Shown one piece after another: positions 34,488 through 46,719 of a stretch of 64,000 nucleotides of DNA (the first letter of the stretch is position 1; the number at the start of each line of letters is the position of its first letter). A program made the translations under genes and the position numbers. The stretch is from Engraulis encrasicolus (taxonomy: Eukaryota > Chordata > Actinopteri > Clupeiformes > Engraulidae), in assembly GCF_034702125.1 (NCBI RefSeq), contig NC_085858.1:56803833-56867832 (forward strand). Direction: 5' to 3'. Under the pieces are notes generated by a model that saw nothing but the letters and a program-made list of their open reading frames with translations, was not told where the DNA came from and searched no databases.

Positions 34488-35815
34488 CGACCTGGGGCGC
34501 TGATGGGATCTCGGTGTGTGTGTGTGTGTGTGTGTGGGTTGGGGGTGTATCCTGTAATGGTCCAGGCTGCTCCTGGTGGCTCTCGACCCCTCGGCCCCTT
34601 CTGCTGCTATCTCCCCTCAGCACCCCTCTCTCCCTAACTACCTGTAGCCTTCTCTCCATCATTCCTTCTATCCTTCTCTCCCTCCCTCTCTACCTCTAGC
34701 CCTCTCTCCATCCCTCCCTCTACCCCTCTTCCACTCCCTCACTCTCTCCCTCTGCACTCACCTCCTCTGCACTCATCACCAGTGCATTTACACTGGGCCT
34801 CCCCAGGACCGGAGGCACATCTTGCCACCAGGCAAGGCAGGCAGCTGCTTGGGGCCCCCAGGCCCCTAGATAGTGAATAACAGCCCATACTATACTACAG
34901 TAGTCAGAGGTGCATCTTGCCACCAGGCAAGGCAGGCAGCTGCTTGGGGCCCCCAGGCCCCTAGATAGTGAATAACAACATGTGCTATACTACAGTAGTG
35001 GTGATTTTGGTTCAAATGTTCATTCTTTTGCATTTTTGCTTGGGGCCCCATCTGACCCTAGAATAGCCTCTGCACAGGACCCCTTCCCGCAGCATTCACT
35101 CTGATTCACTCAGATTCACTCATACTGCTCCAAAGACCACAAGCCCTGACTGATAGGACACAAGCCCTGGCTGATAGACCTCAATAGGCCACAAGCCCTG
35201 GCTGATAGTTGCTCAGTACAGTGAGAGATAAAGAGCTGGCAGAGAAAGAGCTTGTTGAAAGGCTGAGATAAGAGGACAACAACAGAGGAGTACTGGAGAT
35301 GGAAATGGAAATACGAGAACAGATGAACCCAATTTGAAAGGAGAAGGCCACTGCCCAAAGGCATTTATGGTGCAGGATGGAGAGGAGGATGGACTCTAAT
35401 CTGTGTGGGTTGATATGAAGAAAACAAACTGTTTAGATATCGCAACTGCAGCGTTGCTTTTACTGTATATATTGTATTCTACTGTGTCATGATTCATTTC
35501 AAATACAGTTTCACACCATCAGGCAATATCACAACACATTATGTACTTGGGCCCTCTGTAGTTTCACCTGCTTATAATAAGCATGTCAAATGTGCAAAAA
35601 ACACAAACAAACAAACAAAAACCAAGACATCTGGTGATGGGAGCTATCCACCTCTCTCACCGTCTCCCTGGAAGACAGACAGACGCTGGTTTAAGACACA
35701 CAGGACCACCACAGACACACAGACGCTGGTTTAAGACACAGGACCATCACAGACAGACGCTGCCGGTCGACCCCCACACTACCCAGCCCTGCCAGGCCCA
35801 GTCTCATGCATCCTC
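34320..35815 (-). repeat. Inverted segmental duplicate of the tcap downstream region
   Basis: Successive blocks match, in reverse orientation, the region 44975-47170. 34320-34520 matches about 46960-47170 (TTTATTTTATCCCAAACA, CTTTAGTCTTTAGATA, CTCGACCTGGGGC). 35195-35300 matches about 46830-46930 (GCTCAGTACAGTGAGAGATA). 35636-35815 matches tcap exon 2. Inserted repeats (GT at 34451-34537; a 97-bp tandem pair at 34815-34995) interrupt it. A further partial copy of the GCCCTGGCTGATA block lies at 36430-36600. Confidence 0.8.
35636..35815 (-). pseudogene. tcap exon-2 remnant next to pnmt
   Basis: On the minus strand this matches the intron-exon junction and beginning of tcap exon 2 (complement of TGGTGATGGGAGCTATCCAC and CTCTCACCGTCTCCCTGGAA), then a second displaced piece (complement of GCTGCCGGTCGACCCCCACA, corresponding to about 45135-45170). 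The order is scrambled, and between the pieces CAGACGCTGGTTTAAGACAC is amplified. It lies upstream of pnmt and on the same strand, the arrangement known for TCAP-PNMT in other vertebrates. Confidence 0.65.
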
Positions 35816-35982
35816 CATCTCTCTATATATCTCTTTCTCTGTCACATCATCCCCTCCTCTGTCAACCCCCCCTCTCTCTGTCACACCTTCCCTCTCTGTC
35901 ACACCCTCCCTTTCTCTATATCTCTCCCTTTCACTTTCTCTCTATCTCTTTGCCTTTGTTTATGTCATACACTCTTCCCCGC

Positions 35983-35983
35983 A

Positions 35984-36055
<72 letters not shown>

Positions 36056-36066
36056 TCTCTCTCTCA
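35983..36066. repeat. (CT)n microsatellite
   Basis: CT dinucleotide run with two CACT interruptions. It is the complement of, and may correspond to, the GA-rich tract before tcap (44370-44710) within the inverted duplication. Confidence 0.9.
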
Positions 36067-36714
36067 TTTGTTCTTCTGTTGTAAAGGCCCTGAGGCATAC
36101 CAAACTCACCATGTAATGATGTGCTAATTCACAATGACATGCTCATTAAAGTGACAAGCAACATGTGACCTAACATGCTTTTAAGATTTCAGTTGGGTGT
36201 GAATAAACTTTGTGGTGCCGTGCGTGCCACGGCTCTGAACATACATAAATACAATATAATGGATGATTATCTCACAGCTTCCTGTTGTTGCCTGTTGGTT
36301 AGGTAGCTTGAGGAGTAATCGTCTTAAAAATCTTTCTCAGTAGAGCATGCCAGCATTCCTGGAGTAGCACAACAAGTTTCTTAGCCGCACTTTGATCTGT
36401 CACTTTGACTGTACTCAAATATTTTACTCTGATACTCTCATACTGCTCCAAAGACCATAAGCCCTGGCTGATATATATGCTCAACAGACAGTGAGAGCAT
36501 ACGGCCAGGCAGAGAGACCTTGTTTAAAGGCCGAGATAAGATAGATAAGAGGACAACAACATAGTGGAGTCCCAGGAGAAAGGTCTCGATAACGGCCCAA
36601 TAACAGTGGAGTACACACGCACACACACGCTGGGCCTGAATGGTATGAATAGAGCAGCTGTGTGAACTGTCGTGGCTGTGGCCTATCCTGCCCAGTGGCA
36701 TATCTGGCAGTGGC

Positions 36715-38235
36715 AACTCCAGTAGGCTACCCTGCCCGGTGGCAACACCCCACAGTAGGCTACCCTGCCCCCCTCCAGTAGGCTACCCTGCCCGGTGGCA
36801 ACTCCAGTAGGCTACCCTGCCCGGTGGCAACTCCAGTAGGCTACCCTGCCCGGTGGCAACACCCTCCAGTAGGCTACCCTGCCCGGTGGCAACACCCTCC
36901 AGTAGGCTACCCTGCCCGGTGGCAACATCCTCCAGTAGGCTACCCTGCCCGGTGGCAACACCCTCCAGTAGGCTACCCTGCCCGGTGGCAACACCCTCCA
37001 GTAGGCTATCCTGCCCGGTGGCAACACCCTCCAGTAGGCTACCCTGCCCGGTGGCAACATCCTCCAGTATATAGGCTACCCTGCCCGGTGGCAACATCCT
37101 CCAGTAGGCTATTCTGCCCGGTGGCAACACCCTCCTGTAGGCTACCCTGCCCGGTGGCAACTCCAGTAGGCTACCCTGCCCGGTGGCAACACCCTACAGT
37201 AGGCTATCCTGCCCGGTGGCAACACCCTACAGTAGGCTACCCTGCCCGGTGGCAACACCCTCCAGTAGGCTACCCTGCCCGGTGGCAACACCCTCCAGTA
37301 GGCTACCCTGCCCGGTGGCAACACCCTCCAGTAGACTACCCTGCCAGGTGGCATCACCACACAGTAGGCTACCCTGCCCGGTGGCAACTCCAGTAGGCTA
37401 CCCTGCCCGGTGGCAACACCCTCCAGTAGGCTACCCTGCCCGGTGGCAACTCCAGTAGGCTACCTTGCCCGGTGGCAACACCCTCCAGTAGGCTACCCTG
37501 CCCGGTGGCAACTCCCTCTAGTAGGCTACCCTGCCTGGTGGCATCACCCTCCAGTAGGCTACCCTGCCCGGTGGCAACACCCTCCAGTAGGCTACCCTGC
37601 CCCCCTCCAGTAGGCTACCCTGCCCGGTGGCAACTCCAGTAGGCTACCCTGCCCGGTGGCAACACCCTACAGTAGGCTATCCTGCCCGGTGGCAACACCC
37701 TACAGTAGGCTACCCTGCCCGGTGGCAACTCCCTCTAGTAGGCTACCCTGCCTGGTGGCATCATCCTCCAGTAGGCTACCCTGCCTGGTGACAACTCCCT
37801 CTAGTAGGCTACCCTGCCCGGTGGCAACTCCAGTAGGCTACCCTGCCTGGTGGCATCATCCTCCAACAGGCTATCCTGCCCGGTGGCAACACCCTACAGT
37901 AGGCTATCCTGCCCGGTGGCAACACCCTACAGTAGGCTACCCTGCCCGGTGGCAACACCCTCCAGTAGGCTACCCTGCCCGGTGGCAACATCCTCCAGTA
38001 GGCTCCCCTGCCCGGTGGCAACTCCAGCTGGCTCCCCTGCCCGGTGGCATCACCCTCCAGTAGGCTACCCTGCCTGGTGGCAACACCCTCCAGTAGGCTA
38101 CCCTGCCTGGTGGCAACTCCCTCTAGTAGGCTACCCTGCCCGGTGGCAACTCCAGTAGGCTACCCTGCCTGGTGGCATCATCCTCCAACAGGCTATCCTG
38201 CCCGGTGGCAACATCCTCCAGTAGGCTATCCTGCC
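36715..38235. repeat. 33-bp minisatellite, about 1.5 kb
   Basis: More than 40 copies of GTAGGCTACCCTGCCCGGTG followed by GCAACACCCTCCA, with shorter variants (GCAACTCCA), TCC-for-CCC changes and ATCACCCT variants. Higher-order groupings are visible, for example duplicated variant strings at about 37180-37260 and 37650-37730. All frames through it are repeat-encoded. Confidence 0.97.
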
Positions 38236-38239
38236 AGTC

Positions 38240-39140
38240 TGCATGGCTGCCATTCGTCTCAGGTATGCATGAGTCATCACTGCCCTTCAGCTGCAGTATA
38301 CTCCCACACGCGTAATAGACAGACACTCTACTCTTTCACTTTCTGTTCTTCAGAACCACGGACAGAGACTTTCCCCTCCCCTCCCCTCCCCTCACACATA
38401 CTGTACGCCCGCACACAGAAAGAGAGACACACACTCATGCACACACATCCAAACACACACACAGAGCCTTCCCCTCACACATACGCAGGCACGCATACGC
38501 ACATGCACAAACACTCTCTCACACAGAGACACACACACAGCCTTCCCCTCTCTCACACACACAACCTTCCCCTTGCACGCACACACACTGGGCTTCCTCG
38601 TCACACATAAGCAGTAACCACAGGCCCATAGCCCCGAGCCTTTCATGTGCTTGAGGCATGACAAGGTGATGACAGATCTGTCTTCCGCTCAAGAAAGGCA
38701 TGACAAAACTACTGATAATCATCTTGCTGAATGTGTGTGTGTGTGTGCGTGCAAGTGAGAAAGAGCGAGCGAGTGAGAGATTACTGTGTTCAGATTAGCT
38801 GTTATCATCAGCAAATTCATCTCTGTGGCATCCATCAGGAGCAGACAGGCAGGTGAGTGTTTGACGGCTATGGCTGCTATCAGAGTCTATGGCTTCTGCC
38901 TTGGCCCTTGACCATCTCTGCTGGCATCACTGCTTACTGCTACATAAGCCAGTGCCTACAATCAGATACACTTGCAAAGATATCCACTAGCCAGCTAAGC
39001 TAAGATCAAATAAAGTGTAATCTAATGTAATGTGCTAGTTTGTTTAAAAAAAACCCACAAAATTAATAAATAAACAAAACAAACAAACCAACAAAATTAC
39101 CCTCCAGTCCTGTCAGGTTTCAGCTCATTACCCTGTACTC
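38240..39140. other. CA-rich, no gene seen
   Basis: Contains loosely CA-rich tracts (38390-38600), a TCCCC repeat (38368-38391) and a short GT run (38731-38748). No supported exon. Confidence 0.6.
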
Positions 39141-39145
39141 AACCT

Positions 39146-39273
39146 GGGGTGAATTTCTCAAAACCAAAGTTGCTAACTACATAAGCTACTTCGTTGCTTT
39201 CAATGCATTTTCCCATTGGCAACTACCGAAGTTGCTAACAGGCTAACAACTTCCCTTTTGAGAAACTCACCCC
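39146..39273. mobile_element. Short hairpin MITE (GGGGTGAATTTCTC ends)
   Basis: Inverted ends GGGGTGAATTTCTCAAAA and complement GGGGTGAGTTTCTCAAAA, with internal inverted AGTTGCTAAC motifs. A second member lies at 59413-59540. Possibly PIF/Harbinger-related; no target duplication was fixed. Confidence 0.6.
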
Positions 39274-39384
39274 TGAACTGGCTGCCATCCAAGATTATAT
39301 CAACCAGCAGGACAGGTTTCCATGATCTTTTCTTTGTTTTGTTCTTAAATTCTTTTGAGTATGTGCAATGGTATGTATCTAGGG

Positions 39385-39533
39385 CAGGGCCGCTGACAGC
39401 TTTGGCCGGGCCCAGGACATCTGAAAGGGCCCCCAGCCCAATACATACAATGTAATGAGGACAAAATTCTGGGCCCCCTGTCTCCCTGGGCCCGGGACAA
39501 ATGTCCCCTATGTCCCCCCTATCAGCATCCCTG
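39385..39533. mobile_element. hAT-type MITE, 149 bp
   Basis: Ends CAGGGCCGCTGAC and complement CAGGGATGCTGAT are flanked by ATCTAGGG at 39377-39384 and 39534-39541. A related copy lies at about 40063-40215 (CAGGGCCGCTGGCAGCTT), without a clear duplication. Confidence 0.75.
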
Positions 39534-40314
39534 ATCTAGGGTGTGTTGTTTTGTAGTGTTATTGTGAAGTTTAAGTGCCTGTGGTTAATGCTCTGGAGTG
39601 CTGCTGTTCTGTGCTCTGCCCTCCGCACGCTGCGAAATACCCTGCCATATGACCTGTTTCCTCTTCACGCTGCCCCCTGTCTTCACCTGTGCCCTCTGCT
39701 CCCTGCCTACGGTGACACTGACCTCTGAAAGACAGTAGGACAGGAAACACTTACGTATCTTGACTGTGATTTTAGAATGAAAGGGGCGAGGGTGAAAGGG
39801 GTGAGGATAATAGATTTGTCAATTTCTTTGACTTCGGTGGCTGCCAGCCTGACAGTATGATGACAGATTTCTGTGCGTCCGGGAAACATTACATTCTGGG
39901 GGAGCAGGGTCGACCCGTTTAGGGCCTATCACATTCATCTCATCTCATTCATCACATTCATCTCCAGCGTTTAGCTGCCAGCCACACACACAGCAGAGAG
40001 TGTTTAGGGCTTCAAACATACACACCTGTAGCACGACATCGTCAATCATACACAGCTACATGCAGGGCCGCTGGCAGCTTCCACTGGGCTCAGGACAAAC
40101 TCATCTGAAAGGGCCCCCCACCCAATAAATTCAATGTAATGAGGACTCAATTCTGGGGCCCCCATCCCCCAGGGCTCGGATCAACAGACCCCTTTGTCCC
40201 CCCGTGTCGGCGTTCCTGGTGAAATGATATTCCGCGGCACTAGAGGGCGCCGCCTCTTCACCCAACCCGAATGTAAATCTGGACTGCTTCATCATCACAT
40301 AAATCAGTTGTTAT

Positions 40315-40605
40315 CAGGGGCGGTTCCAGACATTTTTTCTTGGGGTGGCAAAGGGGTGGCGAAGTGTATTTCAGGGGGGCATGCTCCTATACTAAGGGAA
40401 AATTATAAACGCTATATAATCGACACATACACTTATGTGATACAGTGAGTCTCTTAAAGTGAAACCCTGCAACCTAAAGTTCTGTGTCTGAAATGATGTC
40501 AAGCATTAAGGCTATTGGTCACAATCAGGGCTCTTAATTGGGGTGGCAAATCATATTTCTGGGGGGGCAAATGCCACCCCCTGCCACCCCTTAGAACCGC
40601 CCCTG
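40315..40605. mobile_element. hAT-type MITE, 291 bp
   Basis: Ends CAGGGGCGGTTCCAG and complement CAGGGGCGGTTCTAA are flanked by the 8-bp duplication GTTGTTAT at 40307-40314 and 40606-40613. The interior contains GGGGTGGCAAA motifs. Confidence 0.85.
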
Positions 40606-40990
40606 GTTGTTATTAGGCAGGCACAGGAGTCAGTCGTGTCTCATTACACCTGGCTACATGTATTAAGGTAAAATGGGTGAGGAAAAAATCGACACACATC
40701 CTTAAAACACTCTCCTTCCCATTTTCTCCCACAATAAACCCCTTGCCATGGCTTCTTTTTCACACCTATCCAACTTGAATTTAACATCACAAGAAGACAT
40801 GCTTTACTCCTTGTCAGTTTGTCATTGGTGTCTGCCAACCTCCCATCCCCATGTCCTGAGCCCCATGCTGTTATCACCCAACAGCACCATGCACTGGCTG
40901 CCCACATGTACTGCATGCAGAGGGCAGGTGCCAAACATCACGTCTGCGCTCCTTATTATGTAACAGGCTGGTGACGTAACCGAGGTCACA

Positions 40991-40991
<1 letters not shown>

Positions 40992-41049
<58 letters not shown>

Positions 41050-41170
41050 TCACTCACTCACTCACTCACTCACTCACTCACTCACTCACTCACTCACACA
41101 CACTCACTCACTCACTCACTCACTCACTCACTCACTCACTCACTCACTCACTCACTCACTCACTCACTCA

Positions 41171-41260
<90 letters not shown>
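40992..41260. repeat. Compound (CA)n-(CTCA)n-(CA)n array
   Basis: A CA block (40996-41044) is followed by a CTCA tetramer block (about 41045-41175, one CACA interruption) and a second CA block (41177-41259). Confidence 0.97.
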
Positions 41261-41434
41261 AAGAGACACAGCCATGTACAAGCCAGGCAGCCACAGCTGC
41301 CAGCAGCCTCCCCTTTTACTTTTACTGATGTTGATGGCAAAAACAGGAGCTGAAATCTCAAGATGTCAGCCCCTATTTTTGACAGTGTTACCTTTTGAAA
41401 GAACACGCACTTAACTGTGACGCCACTACTGTAT

Positions 41435-41705
41435 CAAATTCCAAGTATTCAATATGACTGAGAAAATTGCACTTTTCATACATGAAAAGGGGGATCTATT
41501 CCATGGTCCGCCATTTTGAATGTCAAAAAATAGACATTTTTAGCTGCAAAACTTACTGTAATTTTGTCATACTAGTAAATATTAGTTTATTACTTAGTAA
41601 ATACTCATGAAAAGATTTGTAAGAGAATTTGTAATAGGCAGCACACTTTCAATGAGAGGCATGGTTGCAATACCTATTCTGGCCACAATCTTACACAGTG
41701 CACCT
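41435..41705. mobile_element. TTAA-type MITE, truncated at one end
   Basis: The right end CACAGTGCACCT abuts TTAA (41706-41709). The interior shares CATACATGAAAAGGGGGATC and GGTCCGCCATTTTGAA with the copies at 47979-48341 and 60815-61174. The left terminus was not found. Confidence 0.6.
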
Positions 41706-41711
41706 TTAAAA

Positions 41712-41890
41712 TCAGAGGGTTGGTGGTTCAAATCCCATCCTTACCAGCACCTCCATCCATGGCTGAAGTGCCCTTCAGCAGGGCATCAACCCCACATTGA
41801 CCCAGAGACTGTAACCAATAACCTGTACTTAAATAACTGTAAGTCCCTTTGGATAAAAAGCTTCAGCTAAGTGTAATGAGTGTAACGTAA
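41712..41890 (+). mobile_element. tRNA-derived SINE fragment
   Basis: Begins at the B-box region (GGTGGTTCAAATCCCATCC), followed by the shared body (GGCTGAAGTGCCCTTCAGCA, CTGTAACCAATAACCTGTAC) and a tail resembling the 25960-26185 family on the other strand. The region 41891-42530 shows no gene. Confidence 0.6.
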
Positions 41891-42524
41891 TATCTATTTA
41901 TCATCATTGTATGCTGTGTACGCTACTAAGTAAGTGAAATGTGTCAGATCAAGGGGGAGCCCAGGCTCCTGGCACACCACACTCCCCAGTGGCATGTTTG
42001 TCACACTGCCATCAGCCTGTCACAGAGCTGCCACAATGCTGCCCTGATGGCCTGGAGCCTTGTAAGGCGGCCTCTCTGGCACCAATCCCCGTCTTAACCC
42101 ATTGATGCCTAAGCCCTTGTTGGGAAAGTTGCCCTCAGCCTATACAAACCTAAATATCTTGCCTCTAATCCCTGTCTTAAGAAAAACACAAACGCATGCA
42201 CACACGCACACACTCCATTGTGACGTGTTAGTGCGCTGTACTGTGCCTGAGATATGCAACCTCTCGTCTCTAAAAAAAAACCCACCAAACTAACAAAACA
42301 CCCCCACGTAGACAGGCTCAAGAACAACCCCCAAGAACACCCACCCACCTCCCCGCGCACACACACACACACGCACACACACAACATACAAGTAGTAGCA
42401 AGCCGACACTATCTGGTTCACATGGCATTTGAAGACTATCGCTCCTCCTCAGGTCAGTGGGAGTCGACTCGTGAGGGCCGTGTTGCCGTCTGTGGCCCCT
42501 GTTGCATAAGACTGCAGCTCGACC

Positions 42525-42526
42525 CA

Positions 42527-42597
<71 letters not shown>
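42525..42597. repeat. (CA)n microsatellite
   Basis: About 65 bp of pure CA, with a (GT) run following at 42631-42650. Confidence 0.95.
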
Positions 42598-42598
<1 letters not shown>

Positions 42599-42871
42599 AG
42601 CTGACCGCTCTGTCAGGCTCCTGATAAATTGTGTGTGTGTGTGTGTGTGTCTTCTGATTCTGATAGTTGTGTGGAGTGCTGATAGCATGTAGGATTTGAG
42701 CTATGTAGGCACGTAGGCTCAGACAACATGAGACTGAGTGTGTTTGTGTGTGCGTGTGTGTGTGTGTGTCAGCTGATGTCTTTATCTCTGGCAGTTAAGA
42801 GGAGAACAGCCAAGTGTCGGGAAGAGCACTCTACACTCCAGCTTGTTCCAACACAGCCAACTGGTCTACAG

Positions 42872-42879
42872 TATATAAG
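42872..42879 (+). promoter_or_regulatory. Candidate TATA box for the tcap-like gene
   Basis: TATATAAG at 42872-42879, preceded by an E-box-like CAACTG (42859-42864). A plausible non-coding leader of about 90 bp follows, ending in a donor-like ACTGTAAGTG (42989-42998), with an acceptor-like TTCTTTCTTCACAG at 44301-44314 upstream of the coding exon. The link to tcap is inferred from position only. Confidence 0.35.
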
Positions 42880-43680
42880 GCCCAATGCCTGCTGACACAC
42901 AACCGCCAAACTCCACACACACACACACACTGACGCACCAGGCTCCAGACTAGCCCCCAGAGGACAATACAGGAGATTGAGGACACATGTACTGTAAGTG
43001 CAGATCTTACATCAACTAACTAGTGTGGACGGAGTCAGCACGTGTCCATTTCTCTATGGATAAACACATAGTGCACCTTAGTCTAATATTGACTCTAATG
43101 GCCGGCAGTAACCTATAACCCTTATGCTTTGTAGTACTGTGAGTGTGCCGACTGGTGTTCCTGGACCAATAAGAAATGAGCATAACCAAACAATGACTTG
43201 TGAGGCAACACAACTCAAAGTGAACTACCGCTAGATCAAAGTGTGGCCAGGGTTGCCAGATGTGTCTCATCATTTCCAGCCCAAACGGTCCTCAACAACC
43301 GCCTGGGCTGGAGGCCATACATTCTGCACAATTTCAACCAAATTGTATTGATTTCTATGGGCATAAAGCTACAGAAAAACCTGTCCATCAATGGCTGTTT
43401 TTGACCGTTTTTAACGGCAGACGGCTATCATGGCCATAGCCACATATGAGGTAAGGGAGGTCCGGAACCTCCCTTATTTTTAGAGAAAATAATATTTTTC
43501 ATACATGAAAAAGGGGATCTTCTCCATTTCTGGCGTGCTGTGCTGCGCTGCGAGTGCACTATGGACCTCCCTTATTTCTAGCTCCTGGCTACGGCCATGA
43601 CGGCTATCCCAAGCAGCCTCATTAGTGGCAACTGGCAGCACTGAGTGTGGCTAAGAAACCTGCTGCACTACTCTCAGAAC

Positions 43681-44051
43681 TAGGGATGCACCCATACCAC
43701 TTTTTTGAAAACCGATACAAGTACGAGTACATTAATGTACTTACCGATACCGAGTACCGATACCGATAGCTTTTACCGCCAAAATACAATGAAAATAAAT
43801 GCATGGCCTTGTTTTTTCCACCTGTGATAATTGTATTGTCCATTTCCATGTAGATTTAAATGCTAGTAAATGTATGAGGTGGCACTTTTTTCCCATGCTG
43901 CTTTCAAGTCCACAGAATGTGACAAGATTTTGCATTGTTTTGTGTAATAGCAGTATCGTTCCTGCTATCGGCAAGTGCTTGACGAGTACGAGTATAATGA
44001 GCAGTATCGACAGCCGATACCGATACCAGTATTGGTATCGGTGCATCCCTA
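43681..44051. mobile_element. hAT-like MITE (TAGGGATGCACC ends)
   Basis: Inverted ends TAGGGATGCACCCATACC and complement TAGGGATGCACCGATACC, with ACCGATACCGA-rich subterminal repeats. No convincing 8-bp duplication was seen. It lies between the candidate leader and first coding exon of the tcap-like gene. Confidence 0.7.
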
Positions 44052-44369
44052 GCTATTAGCGCTCAACATCAATAGCAGAACATGAAAACACGGCAGGAAG
44101 CTGTGCCATAATCCATTATATGTCAAGAGGTGAATGAATGAGGAAACAAATTTATTCACACCCAGTTACGTTATTTAAAAAATGCATTAGCCTAAAGCAT
44201 GTTGACACTTTAATAACAATGCCATTGTGTGTAGGCACACAAGTACATAATCTGTTGGGAGACTTTGTCACGCCTCGTGCTTTATAACATATCAATCACT
44301 TTCTTTCTTCACAGGCAGCTGGCAGGAGAGAAACTGACAGGGCGTGTGACGGGAGAGGAAGAGTAAGAC

Positions 44370-44710
44370 GAAGAGAGAGAGAGAGAGTGTGTGTTATAGA
44401 GTGATAGCTGCAGCAGAGGAAATAGAAATAGAGTGTGACAAAGAAAGAGAGAGAGACTTTAACAGAGAGAGGGGTTTCAACAGAAAGAGAGAGAGAGAGA
44501 GAGGTTTCAACAGAGAGAGAGGGACTTCAAGAGAGGGAGAGAGAGGTTTCAACTGAAAGAGAGAGAGAGAGAGTTCAACAGAGAGTTCAACAAAGAGAGA
44601 AAGGGACTTTAACAGAGAGAGATAGAGAGAGATAGAGGGACGGGTTTCAACAGAAAGAGAGAAAGAGAGAGAGAAGCTTCAACAGAGAAAGAAGGAAAGA
44701 GAGAGGGGAG
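44370..44710. repeat. GA-rich tandem repeats
   Basis: GAGA runs alternate with TTTCAACAGA or CTTTAACAGA spacers, repeated about ten times, ending just before the tcap-like start codon. Long frames through it are repeat-encoded. Confidence 0.9.
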
Positions 44711-44711
44711 G

Positions 44712-45329
44712 ATGTGTGCGACTGGGCCCCAGGCTGGGGGGCTGATGTCTGGGGGGGTGAGGGAGCTGCTGTGCTGCGTAGAGGAGGAAGATTGGAGCAC
44801 CGGAGAGAGATACAGCAACCAGTGGAGCATGAGACTACCGCAGATACAGCAGGACAGGTGCACATAAACACACACACACACACAGACATACACACACACA
44901 CACACACACAGATGTACACACACATGCACATACCCATACACGCACACCCCTTTGAAAAACAGACACCTAAACCAGCGTCTGTGATGGTCCTGTGTGTCTT
45001 AAACCAGCGTCTGTGTGTCTTCCAGGGAGACGGTGAGAGAGGTGGATAGCTCCCATCACCAGTGCTTCTCCCAGGAGTGGGAGGCCAGCTGCCGGCGCTC
45101 TCTCCCCACAGACGGAGGCTGCCATGCGGGCCTGGCAGAGCTGCGCAGTGGGGGGGTCGACCGGCAGCCGCGGAGGATAACCCTGCCTCTGGGGGGCGCT
45201 GCCGCTGGGCACCCCAACGCCAGCCTCCACTGGCACCCCAGGGACACGAGGGACGCCTCAGCTGTGGGGGCGAAGGCCACCGGCTTTAAGGAGACGTACG
45301 GGGCAGCACTGGAGGCCTACAGAGGCTGA
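44712..45329 (+). CDS. tcap: Telethonin (titin-cap)-like protein
   Basis: Two exons, 44712-44857 and 45026-45329 (phase 2 junction AG/G), 450 nt, 149 aa. Telethonin is a small muscle protein that caps the titin N-termini at the sarcomere Z-disc and is encoded by two exons. Supporting features: the N-terminal pattern CCVEEEDWSTGERYSNQW resembles the E-E-x-C/D...R-E-x-Y/F-x-x-W segment of telethonin. EVDSSHHQCF follows, then ITLPLGG about 45 residues later, matching telethonin spacing to its LP block. Its duplicated relic (35636-35815) lies beside pnmt, the known TCAP neighbour. The middle of exon 2 is diverged and GC-rich, and a tandem duplication (AAACCAGCGTCTGTG twice) sits in the intron acceptor. 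Identification rests on weak similarity plus synteny. Confidence 0.55.
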
Positions 45330-45339
45330 GGGGCAGGGG

Positions 45340-45490
45340 AGAGGAGCAGAGGGGAGAGGGGCTGAGAGACAGGGGAGAGGGGAGAGGGGCAGGGGCAAGG
45401 GGAGAGGGAAGAGGGGAGAGGGGCAGGGGCAAGGGGAGAGGGAGAGGGACAGGGGCAATGGAAGAGGGTAAGAGAGAGGGACACCACAAG
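45340..45490. repeat. GGGGAGAGGGGCAGG minisatellite
   Basis: G-rich repeats with units GGGGAGAGG and GGGGCAAGG directly after the tcap-like stop codon. They are strongly purine-rich on the plus strand with several G-runs, so G-quadruplex formation is plausible. Confidence 0.85.
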
Positions 45491-46041
45491 GAATAACAGA
45501 TGATTATTAATCATTACACCCTACTAATGCCCTTAATCCATAATTAGCTTTGGGGTTAAATAAGTGTATCTACTCTACTGTAGTAAGTGAGATACTGACA
45601 AAGACAATGTATGCAGCCCACTGTCTGGCCCTGTTGTGCACCAGTAGGTGACAAGTCTCGTCTGTCATCAGCAGAGATGGTGTCTGAGGAGGCTAATCGG
45701 TTGTGGAGAGCAACAGGCACACATACTGTAGCTACACAACAAAGAAGTCTACCCCAACTACTACTATATCCAAATACAGAAGCATACTGTATATGGTCAT
45801 TTAATCATTAGATCATTAGAATAATTAAATAATTAGAAATAAACAGCAATTATGAGCACAATAAGTTATTATCTGCAGTGCCTTTTCAATGAAATGGTGA
45901 GTACAATAAGTGGCATGGTATGATAAAAGAGACTTTTCTGCTACGCTGTTGCCACACCACAGAATGTTCTCTGAGACACACATGGGAGAGAAGTTCAGAG
46001 CTGCCACCAGTTACTAAACACAGTAAATGTTCATATTGAAC

Positions 46042-46125
46042 TGTAAGGCACACTTTACTTTTTGTTCTCCTGTATTGTACTGTAAGGCACACTTTACTTG
46101 TTGTTCTCCTGTATTGTACTGTATG
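46042..46125. repeat. Tandem duplication, about 49-bp unit
   Basis: ACTGTAAGGCACACTTTACT followed by TGTTCTCCTGTATTGT occurs twice in succession. No gene was seen between 45490 and 46384. Confidence 0.8.
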
Positions 46126-46384
46126 TCCTTTTGGTCTTGTAGTCCTCAGAAGAGACAATAAAGATGTAAAGTATGGCAACACTAATAAAACGTCACTAAA
46201 AACTGGAATTGTGTCATCTTGTTTACAGTTTTTTTTCTCTGCACATCTGACATGTTTACTATGGAGGTGAAACCACAGGGGCCCAAATACTTAATGTGTT
46301 GTGATATTGGCTGAAGTTGAAATAACAGATATTACACTACTACTGTACACGGTAGAATATATACAGTAAGAGCCACCATGTGAT

Positions 46385-46661
46385 CAGGGGTGGATCTAGC
46401 CATTTCGGGGCCCTAGGCAAAATATAAACATGGGGCCTCAAAAGTCATTCTTTAAACACCTCATCAATTGGCATAGAGGGAGTGAAGGTGCTATTTTAGT
46501 GTTTTGTCTTGTATATACTGTATCTTCGATTACTTTAAATCAGGCCTACATTTTGTGTGGTTACTGTGACAGGTGTGACAGTTGGGGGGCCCTATGGAGG
46601 GCAGATTTGGTCGGGGCCCTAGGCATCTGGCTAGGTTTGCCAAATGGTAAGTCCACCTCTG
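46385..46661. mobile_element. hAT-type MITE, 277 bp
   Basis: Ends CAGGGGTGGATCTAGCCATTT and complement CAGAGGTGGACTTACCATTT are flanked by CATGTGAT (46377-46384) and CATGTGGT (46662-46669). GGGGCCCTAGGCA occurs near both ends. Confidence 0.7.
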
Positions 46662-46719
46662 CATGTGGTTGAGATATCTAAAGAGATTATTCGGCCCGCC
46701 CAAAGAGTAGAGTGCATCC

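Noticed and set aside
36783..38610. Several 80-190 codon frames on both strands
   Set aside because: Encoded by the 33-bp minisatellite; open in multiple frames because of unit length.
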